NCBI RefSeq assembly: GCF_017696315.1
Contig: NZ_JAAORJ010000002.1
Span: forward strand, 333,267 to 397,266
Direction: 5' to 3'
Origin: Prochlorococcus marinus XMU1412
Lineage (GTDB): Bacteria > Cyanobacteriota > Cyanobacteriia > PCC-6307 > Cyanobiaceae
Length of the DNA stretch: 64,000 nucleotides
The notes beneath the pieces are model-generated. The model made no database searches. It was given only the letters and a program-made list of their open reading frames with translations, and was not told where the DNA came from. Both the position numbers and the translations under genes were made by a program. Every line of letters begins with the position of its first letter. Position 1 is the first letter of the stretch. Positions 31,191 through 42,400 of this stretch are shown here, piece by piece.

Positions 31191-31297
31191 TTAATTTTTA
31201 TTTGTTAAATTATTATTTTAATATCCATTATATAAAATAGAAATAGATTGTTAAAAGGAATAATTTATAATTAAAATTTAAGATATATGAATTACAA

Positions 31298-32158
31298 ATG
31301 AAAAATATAACTTTTGAAAAATATCAAGGTAACGGCAATGATTTCGTAATAATAGATTCTAGAGGAAATGAATTCTATAAAAATTACAAGACAAATAAAA
31401 TATTTGATATAAAAAAAATTTGCAACAGGCAATTTGGTGTTGGAGCAGATGGTGTGATTTTTATAGAAGAACCTAATGATGATAATTATGCAAAAATGAT
31501 AATTTTTAATTCTGATGGTTCTGAAGCACAAATGTGTGGAAACGGAATTAGGTGTTTAGTTGAGTATCTCCACGTAAATGATTCAATGAATAATAAAAAT
31601 TTAGAATATAAAATTGAGACTAAAGCAGGTTTAAAAATTGCAAAATATATAAATGATGAAATTACAGTAAAAATGGGAGTTCCAATTTTAGAATGTCAAA
31701 ATATTCCAACAACAATTGAAAAAAAAATAAATTCAATTCCTTCACACGAATTTATTGAAAAAGATTTTAATAATATGGGTTATGCCGTAGGAATGGGAAA
31801 TCCTCATTTAATATTCTTTGTAAAAGACATAGAGTCAATTGTACTTTCCAGACTTGGTCCTATATTTGAAAAAAATGAATTATTTCCTGAAAAAACTAAT
31901 GTGCATTTTTGTCAAATTTTAAATAGAGATAATATCAAAGTAAAAGTATGGGAAAGGGGTGCAGGACCAACCTTAGCTTGTGGAACAGGTGCCTGTGCTA
32001 TCCATGTGGCAGCTTATAAATTAGGCCTTTGTAATTCACAAACCATAGTAACCTTACCAGGAGGTAATCTTAAAATTGACTGGTCAAAAGACGATTGTGA
32101 AGTAATGATGACCGGTAATGCTAAAAAGGTTTTCTCAGGATCAATGTTAGTAAATTAA
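31298..32158 (+). CDS. dapF: Diaminopimelate epimerase
   Basis: Cofactor-free epimerase turning LL- into meso-diaminopimelate for lysine and peptidoglycan. The 286-residue protein has both catalytic cysteines: Cys80 in SEAQMCGNGIRC and Cys228 in GPTLACGTGACA, plus NGNDF near the N-terminus. It opens an operon: its stop shares one base (TAATG) with the next gene, and dapF, the desulfurase-like gene, DUF1995 and dacB run head to tail. Two of these four genes serve the cell wall. Confidence 0.96.
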   Translation: MKNITFEKYQGNGNDFVIIDSRGNEFYKNYKTNKIFDIKKICNRQFGVGADGVIFIEEPNDDNYAKMIIFNSDGSEAQMCGNGIRCLVEYLHVNDSMNNKNLEYKIETKAGLKIAKYINDEITVKMGVPILECQNIPTTIEKKINSIPSHEFIEKDFNNMGYAVGMGNPHLIFFVKDIESIVLSRLGPIFEKNELFPEKTNVHFCQILNRDNIKVKVWERGAGPTLACGTGACAIHVAAYKLGLCNSQTIVTLPGGNLKIDWSKDDCEVMMTGNAKKVFSGSMLVN

Positions 32159-33330
32159 TGGAAAATAATTTTATTTATTTAGATAATGCATCCACAACTC
32201 CGTTATCTGAGAATGTTTTAAATATAATTAATTCAACTTATAGGAATTATTGGCATAACCCTTCATCTACATATGAGCTAGGGATAAAATGCTCTACATA
32301 TCTTGAAAAAATTAGATCTAAAATTGCTTATATATTTGAAGCAGATCCAGAGGATATAATTTTTACATCTGGTTCTTCGGAATCGACAAATATTGTATTT
32401 AATAATATTTATGAGAAATTTAAAAATGGTAGGGTTGTTATTTCAAATGTTGAACATCAAGCAACAACTATTTGTGCTAATAAACTAAGAAAACAAAATT
32501 GGGATATTTACGAATGGACGGTAAATAAAGATGGAATTTTAAATATTTCTAATATCGAAAAATTTTTAAACATTGATACTAAGCTTGTATCAATTATTTG
32601 GGGACAAAGTGAAATTGGGACGATACAACCTGTCCAATTTATTGGTTCCAAATGTGAAGAATTAAATATAATGTTTCATTTAGATGGAACTCAAATATTA
32701 AGTAATGGAATATTCAGTTGGAAAGATCTTAAATGTGATTTTTTAAGTTTATCCGCTCATAAATTTGGAGGTCCAAAAGGGATAGGTATTCTTTTAACAA
32801 AAAAAAAGTCTAGACAAATTTTAAAAAATAATGACATATCACTTACTCAGGAATTTTCAATTAGACAAGGTACACAAGCTTTGCCATTAATCGCTGGAAT
32901 GTATGAATCATTAAAGAATATTGAAGGAAAAATAAAATTATATGATTACAAAACTGAATTTCCTTCTAATAATATTAATAAACTAAAAAATTATTTTTTT
33001 CAAAAAATTAAAGATAATAATCATATAAAGATTACGGGTAGTATTAACCAAAGACTTCCCAGTCATATTTCCTTTCTACTATTAAACAAACTATTTGAGC
33101 CTATAAAGGCTTATAAGATTGTTAATTTCATGTCAGAAAATAAAATAGCCATAAGTAGTGGAAGTGCTTGTTCAAGCTCATCTGGCAAACCTAGTTCTAC
33201 ACTTAAAAATATTGGTTTAAAAGATGATGAACTATATTCAAATATTCGTGTTACTTTAGGTTCAATAAACAATAAGTCAGAAATAGATAAATTTTTAGAA
33301 CTTATTCAAATATGTATTGACAAATTTTAA
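32158..33330 (+). CDS. Cysteine desulfurase-like class V aminotransferase (NifS/IscS family)
   Basis: PLP enzyme expected to remove sulfur from cysteine for Fe-S cluster or thiocofactor synthesis. 390 residues. Family residues seen: LDNASTTPLS (8-17), His100 in NVEHQA, LDGTQ at 175-179 with the PLP-pyridine Asp176, SAHKFGGPKG with Schiff-base Lys202, and the sulfur-accepting Cys338 in SSGSACSSSSG. The short loop around the active-site Cys resembles group I enzymes (NifS/IscS). Start and stop each overlap the neighbours by one base (TAATG), showing coupled translation. The physiological acceptor is unknown. Confidence 0.88.
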   Translation: MENNFIYLDNASTTPLSENVLNIINSTYRNYWHNPSSTYELGIKCSTYLEKIRSKIAYIFEADPEDIIFTSGSSESTNIVFNNIYEKFKNGRVVISNVEHQATTICANKLRKQNWDIYEWTVNKDGILNISNIEKFLNIDTKLVSIIWGQSEIGTIQPVQFIGSKCEELNIMFHLDGTQILSNGIFSWKDLKCDFLSLSAHKFGGPKGIGILLTKKKSRQILKNNDISLTQEFSIRQGTQALPLIAGMYESLKNIEGKIKLYDYKTEFPSNNINKLKNYFFQKIKDNNHIKITGSINQRLPSHISFLLLNKLFEPIKAYKIVNFMSENKIAISSGSACSSSSGKPSSTLKNIGLKDDELYSNIRVTLGSINNKSEIDKFLELIQICIDKF

Positions 33331-33956
33331 TGGAAACCAATTACAGACTACCTAAAGATTTAAATGAATCTCTTAAGAATATGGAGGATGCAATTATTCC
33401 AAGTTTATTAGATTCAAATAAAAGATTTACTATAGAATTTAATTTTGAAGGGTTGAAGTTTAACAGAATTGGAATAACTATCTACAAGATATTGTCTAAA
33501 AATAATAATGTATTCATAACATTTGCTGATCAAGGTGCTGTGGCTTTGGCTCAAAGAGACTATCCAGATATCAAAGAAAAAATCTTTACTTTTAAATCGT
33601 TTAATGAATCAAATAATATAAATAATATTGATAGTGCAATGATTTCGATACTACCTCAACCATATGATTTCGATTCATTTGAACCAATGTCTGATAATTA
33701 TCAAGGTATGCATTATTCATTAAATCCAAAATTTGAAGATGCCAATATTGGTATAGGAAGTGTTATTAGAGAGCGACGTAAAAACTTTGTCAAAACATGG
33801 AAAAATATTTATTTTCTGCAGCCTTTAAATAAAGCTGCTCTTATGCATATTTATCCAAATAACTGGTTGCTTTTCAAAGAAGAAAATAAAAAATATTTCT
33901 TTAAAAAAGAATTTGAAATTAAACCCGACAATGAATCTATTTTTGTGAATTTATAG
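33330..33956 (+). CDS. DUF1995 family protein
   Basis: 208-residue protein recognised by its opening LPKDLNESLKNMEDAI...FTIEFNFEGLKF and by the SILPQPYDFDSFEPM and NWLLF segments, matching DUF1995 of cyanobacteria and plastids (a plant member, LPA3, aids photosystem II assembly). No catalytic motif or signal peptide is seen. The start overlaps the desulfurase stop by one base, and a TTG for dacB begins 1 base after its stop. Confidence 0.8.
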   Translation: METNYRLPKDLNESLKNMEDAIIPSLLDSNKRFTIEFNFEGLKFNRIGITIYKILSKNNNVFITFADQGAVALAQRDYPDIKEKIFTFKSFNESNNINNIDSAMISILPQPYDFDSFEPMSDNYQGMHYSLNPKFEDANIGIGSVIRERRKNFVKTWKNIYFLQPLNKAALMHIYPNNWLLFKEENKKYFFKKEFEIKPDNESIFVNL

Positions 33957-33957
33957 A

Positions 33958-35181
33958 TTGAATGTGATAAAAAAAATTTATTCATTTTTCTTAATTGTTC
34001 TTGTATTAGTAACATCTCCTTTCTTAATAAGATATTTACTAACAAATCAGAAAATAACTATTTTAAATAGTATTTATTTTAATTTTCCGGGAATAATTAC
34101 TAAAAACAAAATATGTCCTACTTATGATGCTTTATTGAATCAAACGCTTGATGATTCTTTTAGTGTATCAATTATTAATAATAAAGGGGAAATGATAAGT
34201 TCCTACAATGAGGATGTGCCAAGGTTGCCGGCATCTAATCAAAAATTATTCTCATCAGCTTATGTTTTAAGTAAATATAAATTAAATAATAATTTAAAAA
34301 CTTCCTTATTTAAAAATAAAAACACTTATTATTTACACGGTCAAGGTGATCCAGATCTTAATTATGAAAATATAATCGAACTAATTTCAAATGTTAAAGA
34401 AAATAAAATTATTAATTTTAATATTGTAGAAATTGATTCAAAATTATATTGGCCTAATGGTTGGACAAATACTGATAAACTTTACGAATATGGATCTCCA
34501 ATTACATCTCTTGCAATAGAAAGTAATCACAATAAATATGATGATATTTATGCATTAAAAAATTTTATTAAAAATTATTTAAAAAACAAATTTCCAAATT
34601 CTAAAATAAATATAGATTTTTTTGATTCAGAAAAAACTTTTTATTTAAAAAATATTAAAGAGATAAATAAAGTATATTCAACTCCAATTCTTTCATTATT
34701 AACTCTAACAAATTCTGAAAGCCATAATTTTACGGCTGAATCTCTTTTTAAAAATGCCTCAAATACATGGAACGATAATAACTATATAAAATTGAAAAGA
34801 TGGCTTGAAAATAAAGGTCTCACATCAACTAATGCATACTTTGCAGATGCTAGTGGATTGTCTAGAAAAAATAAAGTTACAACAAAGTTAGTTGTATTGT
34901 TTTTAGATAAAATGAGATATTTTAATGATTTTAAAGCTTATCAATCTACACTCTCAATTACGGGAGTGAGAGGAACTTTAGCTAAAAGATTTGTAAATAG
35001 TGAATTGTCTGGAAAGTTTTTTGGCAAAACAGGGACTCTTTCAAATGTCTTTGCATTATCTGGCTTTTTATATAAAAATGACCAGCCAATAATTATAAGC
35101 ATTATCCAAAATTCTAATAAAATTGATAACGAAAAAGCTTTTAAATTATTACGTGATATTTATTACTTGAAATCCTGTTAA
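33958..35181 (+). CDS. D-alanyl-D-alanine carboxypeptidase, PBP4/DacB type (peptidase S13)
   Basis: Periplasmic serine enzyme that trims or cleaves peptidoglycan cross-links. The 407-residue product starts with a membrane-anchor or signal segment (about 8-28), then SNQK (93-96, catalytic Ser93 and Lys96 in PASNQK), SHN (about 257-259 in SESHNFTAESL) and KTG in FGKTGTLSN (about 359). It is shorter than E. coli DacB, mainly in the inserted domains. TTG 33958 is assumed as start; GTG 33964 is an alternative two codons later. Last gene of the dapF operon. Confidence 0.87.
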   Translation: MNVIKKIYSFFLIVLVLVTSPFLIRYLLTNQKITILNSIYFNFPGIITKNKICPTYDALLNQTLDDSFSVSIINNKGEMISSYNEDVPRLPASNQKLFSSAYVLSKYKLNNNLKTSLFKNKNTYYLHGQGDPDLNYENIIELISNVKENKIINFNIVEIDSKLYWPNGWTNTDKLYEYGSPITSLAIESNHNKYDDIYALKNFIKNYLKNKFPNSKINIDFFDSEKTFYLKNIKEINKVYSTPILSLLTLTNSESHNFTAESLFKNASNTWNDNNYIKLKRWLENKGLTSTNAYFADASGLSRKNKVTTKLVVLFLDKMRYFNDFKAYQSTLSITGVRGTLAKRFVNSELSGKFFGKTGTLSNVFALSGFLYKNDQPIIISIIQNSNKIDNEKAFKLLRDIYYLKSC

Positions 35182-35188
35182 AAAAATA

Positions 35189-35662
35189 TTATTTAAAATA
35201 ATCTATTAAATCCTTCTCAACAGAGGGGGGTACCATGTGATTAATTTCACCGCCAAATTTTGCAACTTCTTTTACTAAAGAACTACTAAGAAAACTATAA
35301 TTTGTATTTGTCGATAAAAATATAGTTTCAATATCATTATTAAGTGATTTATTTGTATGAGCAATCTGTAGTTCATACTCAAAATCACTCATTGCTCTTA
35401 AGCCTCTAAGAATAAGATTAGCTTTTAGATCATTTGCACAATCAACAGTTAGACCAGAATAAGAAATAACTTCAATATTAGGTAAATGAGAAAGAGAATT
35501 TTTTATTTGTATTATTCTTCTTTCAAGATTAAATGTTGGTGTTTTAGAGGTATTTTCTAAAACAGCAACTACTAGATTGCCAAATATTTTTTCAGCCCTT
35601 TCTATTAAATCAAGATGCCCATTTGTTAAGGGATCAAATGTACCTGGATAAAGAATTTTCAT
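35189..35662 (-). CDS. coaD: Phosphopantetheine adenylyltransferase
   Basis: Penultimate step of coenzyme A synthesis, joining ATP and 4'-phosphopantetheine. The 157-residue nucleotidyltransferase has the [15 protein letters not shown] signature (6-20, T/HxGH-type) and [14 protein letters not shown] (about 89-102); both are diagnostic. Convergent with dacB (7 bases), divergent from the flavin reductase gene (59 bases). Confidence 0.96.
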   Translation of the reverse strand: MKILYPGTFDPLTNGHLDLIERAEKIFGNLVVAVLENTSKTPTFNLERRIIQIKNSLSHLPNIEVISYSGLTVDCANDLKANLILRGLRAMSDFEYELQIAHTNKSLNNDIETIFLSTNTNYSFLSSSLVKEVAKFGGEINHMVPPSVEKDLIDYFK

Positions 35663-35721
35663 GAATTTATTATGATCGAATAAGAAATTTAGTTAAAATA
35701 ATATTATTAGTTAAATCAATT

Positions 35722-36210
35722 ATGACATTAAATCTAGAAGCAAAAAAAATCTTATTAAGAAAAATACCTCACGGATTATTTATTTGTGGCGTTAGAGACG
35801 AGGATAAAAATGAAGTGAATGGATTTACTGCAAGTTGGGTGACTCAAGGTTCTTTCACCCCACCATTAGTTGTAATGGCAGTTAGAGCAGAGGGTTCTAG
35901 TCATGAAATAATAAAGTCAACCAATAAGTTCTCATTAAATGTGCTCAAAAGTGATCAAAAGGATCTAGCGGCTGTCTTCTTTAAACCTCAAAAAGCATTA
36001 GGAGGTAGATTTGAATCTGTTGAATTTAATTTAGGTGAGCTTGGATTGCCTATTTTAGTTGATAGTGTTGGTGGTGTTGAATGTAATGTTGTTGGAAGTG
36101 TTATGCATGGAGACCATACCGTTTTTGTAGGAGAGGTGCAATCTGCTTATCTGAATAATGATGTTGACTCACTAAATTTATCTTCAACTGGCTGGAATTA
36201 TGGAGGTTAA
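35722..36210 (+). CDS. Flavin reductase-like domain protein
   Basis: 162-residue FMN-binding split-barrel protein of the flavin reductase-like family (flavoprotein reductase or oxygenase partner). The motif NGFTASWVTQGSFTPPLVVMAV (Thr-Ala-Ser-Trp; SxxPP) marks the flavin site, and FSLNVL follows. In cyanobacteria similar domains also occur as part of flavodiiron proteins; here the domain stands alone, without the diiron or flavodoxin parts. Likely cytosolic. It precedes uvrC by 9 bases and may share its transcript. Electron donor and acceptor unknown. Confidence 0.83.
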   Translation: MTLNLEAKKILLRKIPHGLFICGVRDEDKNEVNGFTASWVTQGSFTPPLVVMAVRAEGSSHEIIKSTNKFSLNVLKSDQKDLAAVFFKPQKALGGRFESVEFNLGELGLPILVDSVGGVECNVVGSVMHGDHTVFVGEVQSAYLNNDVDSLNLSSTGWNYGG

Positions 36211-36219
36211 CTACTATAA

Positions 36220-38178
36220 ATGAGTAATTCCTCTATCGAAAAAATAAATAACAAATATAATTTTAAAATTGAATATAAATTAATTAATAATAAGGAGTTA
36301 TTAAAATCAAGATTATCCGAAATTCCAAAGTCATCTGGTTGTTATCTTTTTAAAGATATTGATAATAACTTACTTTATATCGGTAAATCTAAAAAACTAC
36401 GCAGTAGAGTAAGTAGTTATTTCAATAATTATTCAGATTTAACTCCCCGATTAAGTTTGATGGTTCGTCAAATAACTGAAATAGAAATAATAGTGACAGA
36501 TAGCGAATATGAAGCATTAAATTTAGAGTCAAATTTAATTAAAACAAACAAACCATATTTTAATATTCTTTTAAAGGATGATAAGAAATATCCATATCTT
36601 TGTATAACTTGGAGTGAAAAATATCCTCGAATATTTATTACAAGAAGAAGAAGAAATAGAAATAATTTAGATAGATATTATGGACCTTATGTTGATGTCG
36701 GATTATTAAGGAGAACATTATTTACGATAAAAAAAATATTTCCACTTAGACAAAGACCAAGGCCAGTCTATAAAGATAGAACTTGTTTGAATTATTCAAT
36801 AGGAAGATGTCCAGGTGTTTGCCAAGAAGTTATATCATCTGACGATTATAAAAAAATAATGAAACAAGTATCTATGATATTTCAGGGAAGAAATGATGAC
36901 TTAGAAATATTTTTACAAAAAAAAATGCTGCAATTTTCAAATGATTTAGATTATGAGAATGCAGCAAAAATAAGAGACCAAATTTCAGGTTTAAAATTAT
37001 TAACTGAATCACAAAAAATATCAATACCAGATTCTTCAATTAATAGAGATATCTTTGGAATAGTTTCAGAAAAAAATGTAGCTAGTATACAAATTTTCCA
37101 AATGAGATCAGGTAAGCTCATTGGGAGAATTGGCTATAGTCAAAAATTAAATAATGAAGATGAAAATCTTATTTTACAAAAGATATTAGAAGAGCATTAT
37201 ATGAATGTTGAACCTGTAGAAATACCATCAGAAATTCTTATTCAATATAACCTTCCAAAACAAGCAACCATAGAGGATTGGTTAACGGAGCTAAGAAAAA
37301 AGAAAGTAAAAATCCTAATCCCAAAAAGAAATAAAAAACATGAAACTGTAGAAATGGTTTTAAAAAATGCGAAATTGGAATTAGATAGAATATTAAATGG
37401 GATACAAGATAATGAATCATCAATTGAGGATCTTGCCCAAATACTTGAATTAAGCGAACAACCTAAAAGAATTGAAGGCTATGATATAAGTCATATTCAA
37501 GGTAGTGACCCTGTAGCATCACAAGTCGTTTTTATTGATGGGGTTCCTTCTAAACAGCATTATAGGAAATATAAAATTAAAGATCCAAACGTTTTTATAG
37601 GACATAGTGATGATTTTGCTTCGATATATGAAGTAATACAAAGAAGGTTTAAAAAATGGTCAAGATTTAAAGAAAGCGGAGGGGATTTTTCAATATTAAA
37701 TGATAAAACGAATAGTAAATTAGACAATGAACTTCTATCAGATTGGCCTGATTTAATAATGATTGATGGAGGAAAAGGACAGTTAAATGCAGCTATTAAA
37801 GCATTAAAAGAATTAAATCTTGAGGAAGAAGTAACTATATGTTCATTGGCAAAAAAAAATGAAGAAATATTTATTCCAGGATTTACTAAGTCTCTTGATA
37901 CTGATGAAAATCAAAAAGGAGTTCTTCTATTAAGAAGGGTAAGAGATGAAGCACATAGATTTGCATTATCTTTTCATAGAGATAAAAGATCTAAAAGAAT
38001 GAATAGATCTCAATTGTCCCAAATCAGTGGATTAGGACCATCAAGAATAAGAGAATTGCTGGAGCATTTCAAATCAATAGACGCGATAAGAATAGCTAGT
38101 AAGGAGGATTTATCAAAAGTTAAAGGACTTGGAAAAAATTCAGTTAATGATATATATGAATATTTTAACGAGTTATAA
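36220..38178 (+). CDS. uvrC: UvrABC nuclease subunit C
   Basis: Makes both incisions around bulky DNA lesions, such as UV photoproducts, during nucleotide excision repair. 652 residues in the usual order: GIY-YIG domain (about 36-115; SSGCYLFKD...LLYIGKSKKLRSRV), Cys-rich turn (CLNYSIGRCPGVCQ), UVR motif (about 232-265), RNase H-like 5' nuclease domain with YDISHIQGSDPVAS and MIDGGKGQL, and C-terminal helix-hairpin-helix pair (ISGLGPSRIRELL, VKGLGKNSV). Full length. It directly follows the flavin reductase gene. Confidence 0.97.
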   Translation: MSNSSIEKINNKYNFKIEYKLINNKELLKSRLSEIPKSSGCYLFKDIDNNLLYIGKSKKLRSRVSSYFNNYSDLTPRLSLMVRQITEIEIIVTDSEYEALNLESNLIKTNKPYFNILLKDDKKYPYLCITWSEKYPRIFITRRRRNRNNLDRYYGPYVDVGLLRRTLFTIKKIFPLRQRPRPVYKDRTCLNYSIGRCPGVCQEVISSDDYKKIMKQVSMIFQGRNDDLEIFLQKKMLQFSNDLDYENAAKIRDQISGLKLLTESQKISIPDSSINRDIFGIVSEKNVASIQIFQMRSGKLIGRIGYSQKLNNEDENLILQKILEEHYMNVEPVEIPSEILIQYNLPKQATIEDWLTELRKKKVKILIPKRNKKHETVEMVLKNAKLELDRILNGIQDNESSIEDLAQILELSEQPKRIEGYDISHIQGSDPVASQVVFIDGVPSKQHYRKYKIKDPNVFIGHSDDFASIYEVIQRRFKKWSRFKESGGDFSILNDKTNSKLDNELLSDWPDLIMIDGGKGQLNAAIKALKELNLEEEVTICSLAKKNEEIFIPGFTKSLDTDENQKGVLLLRRVRDEAHRFALSFHRDKRSKRMNRSQLSQISGLGPSRIRELLEHFKSIDAIRIASKEDLSKVKGLGKNSVNDIYEYFNEL

Positions 38179-38266
38179 ATATTAATTAAATTTTGAAAAA
38201 TAGATTTCTTGATATTGTTAAATATAACTATATTAAAAACATATATTTTTAAATTAATCTAGTAAT

Positions 38267-38833
38267 TTGGCAGCTGAAGCATATCTCTGGTTTAAATCAC
38301 TTCACATTATTGGTGTAATCGTTTGGTTTGCGGGACTTTTTTATTTAGTAAGACTTTTTATATATCATGAAGAATCTAAAAATATGGATGATGAATTAAA
38401 AATTGCCTTTAATAAACAATACACCTTGATGGAAAAAAGGCTGGCGAATATAATCACAACACCCGGGATGATATTAGCTTTAAGTATGGCTATTTGCATG
38501 GTTATTATGCAACCAAGTTGGTTAAGTGAGAAGTGGTTGCAAATTAAAATTTCTTTTGTTTTGGGATTAGTAATTTATCATTCTTATTGTTATAAAATAA
38601 TGTATTCATTACAAAATGGTACTTCAACCATTTCAGCAAAAAACCTTAGATTATTAAATGAATTGCCTACTTTATTATTATTTATAATTGTACTTTTAGT
38701 TATTTTTAAAAATAATTTTCCAACTAGTATTGCTACATGGAGCGTAGTTGGACTAATTATTTTCATGTTGGCTTCTATTCAATTATATGCAAAGATTAGA
38801 AAGAAAAATGAGAATTCATTAAGTAATGAATAG
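38267..38833 (+). CDS. hemJ: Protoporphyrinogen IX oxidase HemJ (UPF0093)
   Basis: Membrane heme protein that oxidises protoporphyrinogen IX, the step before heme and chlorophyll branch. 188 residues with about five spans. HemJ features: LWFKSLHIIGVIVWFAGLFYLVRLFIYH at the N-terminus, with the heme-ligand His13, ITTPGMILAL, and WLQIKISFVLGLVIYHSYCY. The start is a TTG (38267). The 3' end overlaps the PHP gene by 8 bases, implying coupling. Confidence 0.9.
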   Translation: MAAEAYLWFKSLHIIGVIVWFAGLFYLVRLFIYHEESKNMDDELKIAFNKQYTLMEKRLANIITTPGMILALSMAICMVIMQPSWLSEKWLQIKISFVLGLVIYHSYCYKIMYSLQNGTSTISAKNLRLLNELPTLLLFIIVLLVIFKNNFPTSIATWSVVGLIIFMLASIQLYAKIRKKNENSLSNE

Positions 38834-39473
38834 GGAAGACTTAGTAAAATTAACTTCCAATATTAATAAAAATAGTTGTCCTAATAATATTAATTTTCAC
38901 TGTCATACAAAATTTAGTGATGGAAGTTTAGAACCATATGAACTTTTAGATCAAGCTTATAAAAATAACTTGAAATTTTTATCAATAACCGATCATCATA
39001 CAATTAAAGCTCATGAATATATAAAAAAAAATAATATACTCAAAAATTATCCTAAAGATTCCTTTACATTAATTTCGGGAATAGAAATTAATTGTTTGAT
39101 TTTAGGATGTTTAGTACATGTAATTGGATTGGGAATAGATATAAAAAGTAAATACCTAAATCCCTACATCCTTGGAGAGTCTCCAATAGGTAATGATTTA
39201 AATATTAAATCAGTTATAAAAGCAATAAATTTAGCTGGTGGTTTATCATTTCTTGCACATCCAGCGAGATATAGGATTCCCTTTTATAAATTAATTCCAG
39301 AGGCCAAAATACAAGGTATTGATGGAATAGAGGTTTGGTACGATTATGAACTTAATGAAGAATGGAATCCTAGTTTATTTGTATGTTCAGAGATAGATAA
39401 ATTAGCAGATAAATATTCAATGCTAAAAACATGCGGAACAGATAGTCATGGACTTTCGCTATTAGGTAGATAA
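38826..39473 (+). CDS. PHP domain phosphoesterase-like protein
   Basis: 215-residue metal-dependent PHP-domain protein. Metal-site motifs are present: NFHCHTKFSDG (about 22-32), SITDHHT (about 56-62), GIEI, LAHPARYR and TDSHG at the C-terminus. Standalone PHP proteins include histidinol phosphatases and 3',5'-nucleotide phosphatases (YciV/RnmA-like); the sequence most resembles the latter general type, but the substrate is not certain. The ATG lies inside the hemJ stop region (8-base overlap). Convergent with cobN, one base apart. Confidence 0.85.
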   Translation: MNREDLVKLTSNINKNSCPNNINFHCHTKFSDGSLEPYELLDQAYKNNLKFLSITDHHTIKAHEYIKKNNILKNYPKDSFTLISGIEINCLILGCLVHVIGLGIDIKSKYLNPYILGESPIGNDLNIKSVIKAINLAGGLSFLAHPARYRIPFYKLIPEAKIQGIDGIEVWYDYELNEEWNPSLFVCSEIDKLADKYSMLKTCGTDSHGLSLLGR

Positions 39474-39474
39474 T

Positions 39475-42400
39475 TTAGAATTCATTTTTTTCAATTATTG
39501 AATCAGTATTAATAATTATGTTCTTTAAATTTTCAATGACATCTGATGAACAATTATTCCACATTTTTCTATTTACAATTTCAAGAAATCTTTGTGCAAT
39601 ATCTCTTAAAGCCCATGGATTGTTCTCTAGAAAGAAATTCCTAAGATCCAGATCACATAACCATGATTTATAAACTTCCTCATAACACCAATCTGAGACT
39701 ACTTCAGTAGAAGCATCAAAAGCATATAAGTAATCTAGTGTAGCTGAAAATTCAAACGCTCCTTTATAACCATTATCCTTCATTCCATTTATCCATTTAG
39801 GGTTAAGTATTCTTGATATAACAACTTTATTAATTTCATCTTGTAATTTTGAAATTTTGGATAATCCAAATTTTGATAAATCACCATGATACATTTCAGG
39901 AAATTTACCGCTCAATTTTTTTACTGCTGAAGATAAGCCACCCTGAAACTGATAATAATCATCAGAATCTAAAATATCATGTTCCTTATTATCTTGGTTA
40001 TGAACTACTAACTGAACATTTTTAAGAGCATTTTCTAATGATTTTTTATCCTCTATAGGTTCAAGATTATCACTGTAAATCCACTTACTCCAATTAAGAT
40101 AAGATTCTCCAAAATCATCAATATTTTCCCAATTAGAATTAGAAATTAGTTCTTGTAGTCCAGCTCCATATGAACCTGGGGCTGAACCAAATATACGATT
40201 AATTGAATCACCATCCCTTGATGCCCCAGCAAGAGGGTTAAATTTATCATCCTCATTAAGATTAGAAACAAGATTTATTGCTTTAGAAGTTAATTTAACT
40301 AACTGTGGAAATGCATCTCTAAACATTCCTGAAATCCTTAAAGTAACATCAACCCTTGGTCTTTCGAGAACAGATAAAGGAATGATTTCTAGATCTACTA
40401 CTCTTCTTGAGGGCCCATCCCAAATAGGCTGTACTCCTAATAAATATAGTATTTGACAAATGTCTTCACCACCATTTCTCATTGTGGATGTTGCCCATAC
40501 AGATATTGCTATATTTTTTAAATCTTCTCCATTATCTTGTTTGTATAAATCAAGTATTTGTGAGGCGGATTGACAACCAACACTCCATGCTGATTCAGTT
40601 GGCAGTCCTCTCGAATCAACTGAAAAGAAATTTTTACCAGTGGGTAAAGCTTCAGTTTTACCTCTCGTAGGGGCTCCAGATGGACCACTTTTTACATATT
40701 GTCCATTTAACGAATTAATAAATGATAATTTCTCATTATATGAAGAATTAATGATTGGATATAGAATCTCTTTTTTTAATAATAAAAAATACTTATTATG
40801 TTTTTTTTCATTAAAGAAATAGTCTATTATTTTCTGATTTTTATATTTCTCAAGATTTTTTATATTGGTATTCATTTTGTAAAAAAACAAATATATTAAA
40901 TACTTTGCTTGTTGTTCCAAAAAATCAATAGCCATTCTAAAGTTTAAAATGTTTTTGTTGGAAAAAATCAATAATATTTTTTTATCCTTTTCACTTAACT
41001 TTTGATCATATATATTTGTCCAAGGATCCAAATCTAGTTTTAAATGTTTTGCTATATATTGAACAATCCCAATTCTATTGGCATTTGGCACTCTAGCGAC
41101 ACACAAGAATAAATTTATTTCATTAATGTCATTCTGCCTATTACCAAAAATATGCAAACCTGTCCTAATTTGAGATTCTTTAATTTTGCAAAGAAAAGAA
41201 TCAATCTCTTCAATTTGATTATTTTTATTATTTAAAGTGATTTCGTTAAAATCTTTTTTAATTAATTCAAAAATGGATTTTTCTATAATTTCAATCCGAT
41301 TAGAATTTAATAATTTTGCTTCAAAATATTCGTCTAAATAATTTTCTAATATTGAATATTTTCCATATAATTCTGACCTATCCAAAGGAGGGGTTAAATG
41401 ATCAATAATTGTTGCAGCAGTTCTTCTTTTAGCTTGGGATCCTTCCCCAGGATCATTTACGATAAAAGGATATATGTTTGGTATTGCTGGACAAATAATA
41501 TTTGGAAAACATTTATTACTGAGACCTATAGATTTGCCAGGTAACCATTCAACAGTCCCATGTTTACCAATATGGCAAATAGCATTTGCGTTAAAAACTT
41601 TTTCAATCCAAAAATATTGTGCTAAATATCTATGGGGAGGTGGAAGATCGGGAGAATGAATATCTCTATCAGTGAGAGAGTCATAACCTCGTTGAGGTTG
41701 AATCAATAATGTTATTTTTCCAAATCTAATACCATTTATTGAGAAGCCTTCATTATCAAGATCGATCGCTTCTGATGGTTTACCCCAACGGTTAACAATA
41801 ATATTTTTTGGTTCAAGTTCTAAATAATTCCAATATTTTAAATATTCACTAAGTGGTAAGTAATCTAATGGTTTATTATTTTGAGATTCAATATCATTAG
41901 TTCTAGTTTTTATAAGTATTGACATTAATTCCGAAGAATCTTGAGGATAATTACAAGATCCAAGATCATAACCTTCTTCTTTTAACCAGTTAAGAATATT
42001 TATTATCGAAGATGGTGTATTAAGACCAACACCATTACCGATTCTTCCATTCTTTACTGGATAATTACTTATTATTAAACAAATTTTTTTTTCAAAATTA
42101 TTAAGTTGTTGAAGTTTCACATAATTTGTTGCGAATTTTGAAATCCATTTAATACCTACTTGATCAGCTTTGTAACTGGTTATTTCACTGTAGAGTGTAT
42201 TTTTTTTAGAAATTATTTCTTTAAATGCTGAAGGACAGGTAGTAATCCTTCCATCAAATTCAGGAATAATTATTTGCATCAATAAATCAGATGAATTCAT
42301 TCCAATGGATGAATTTAACCAATTTTTTCTTGATCTATTTGAAGAGAGAAGCTGTAAAATTGGAATTTTAAGAGAAGTAAAAATATTTGTAGAATTTTCA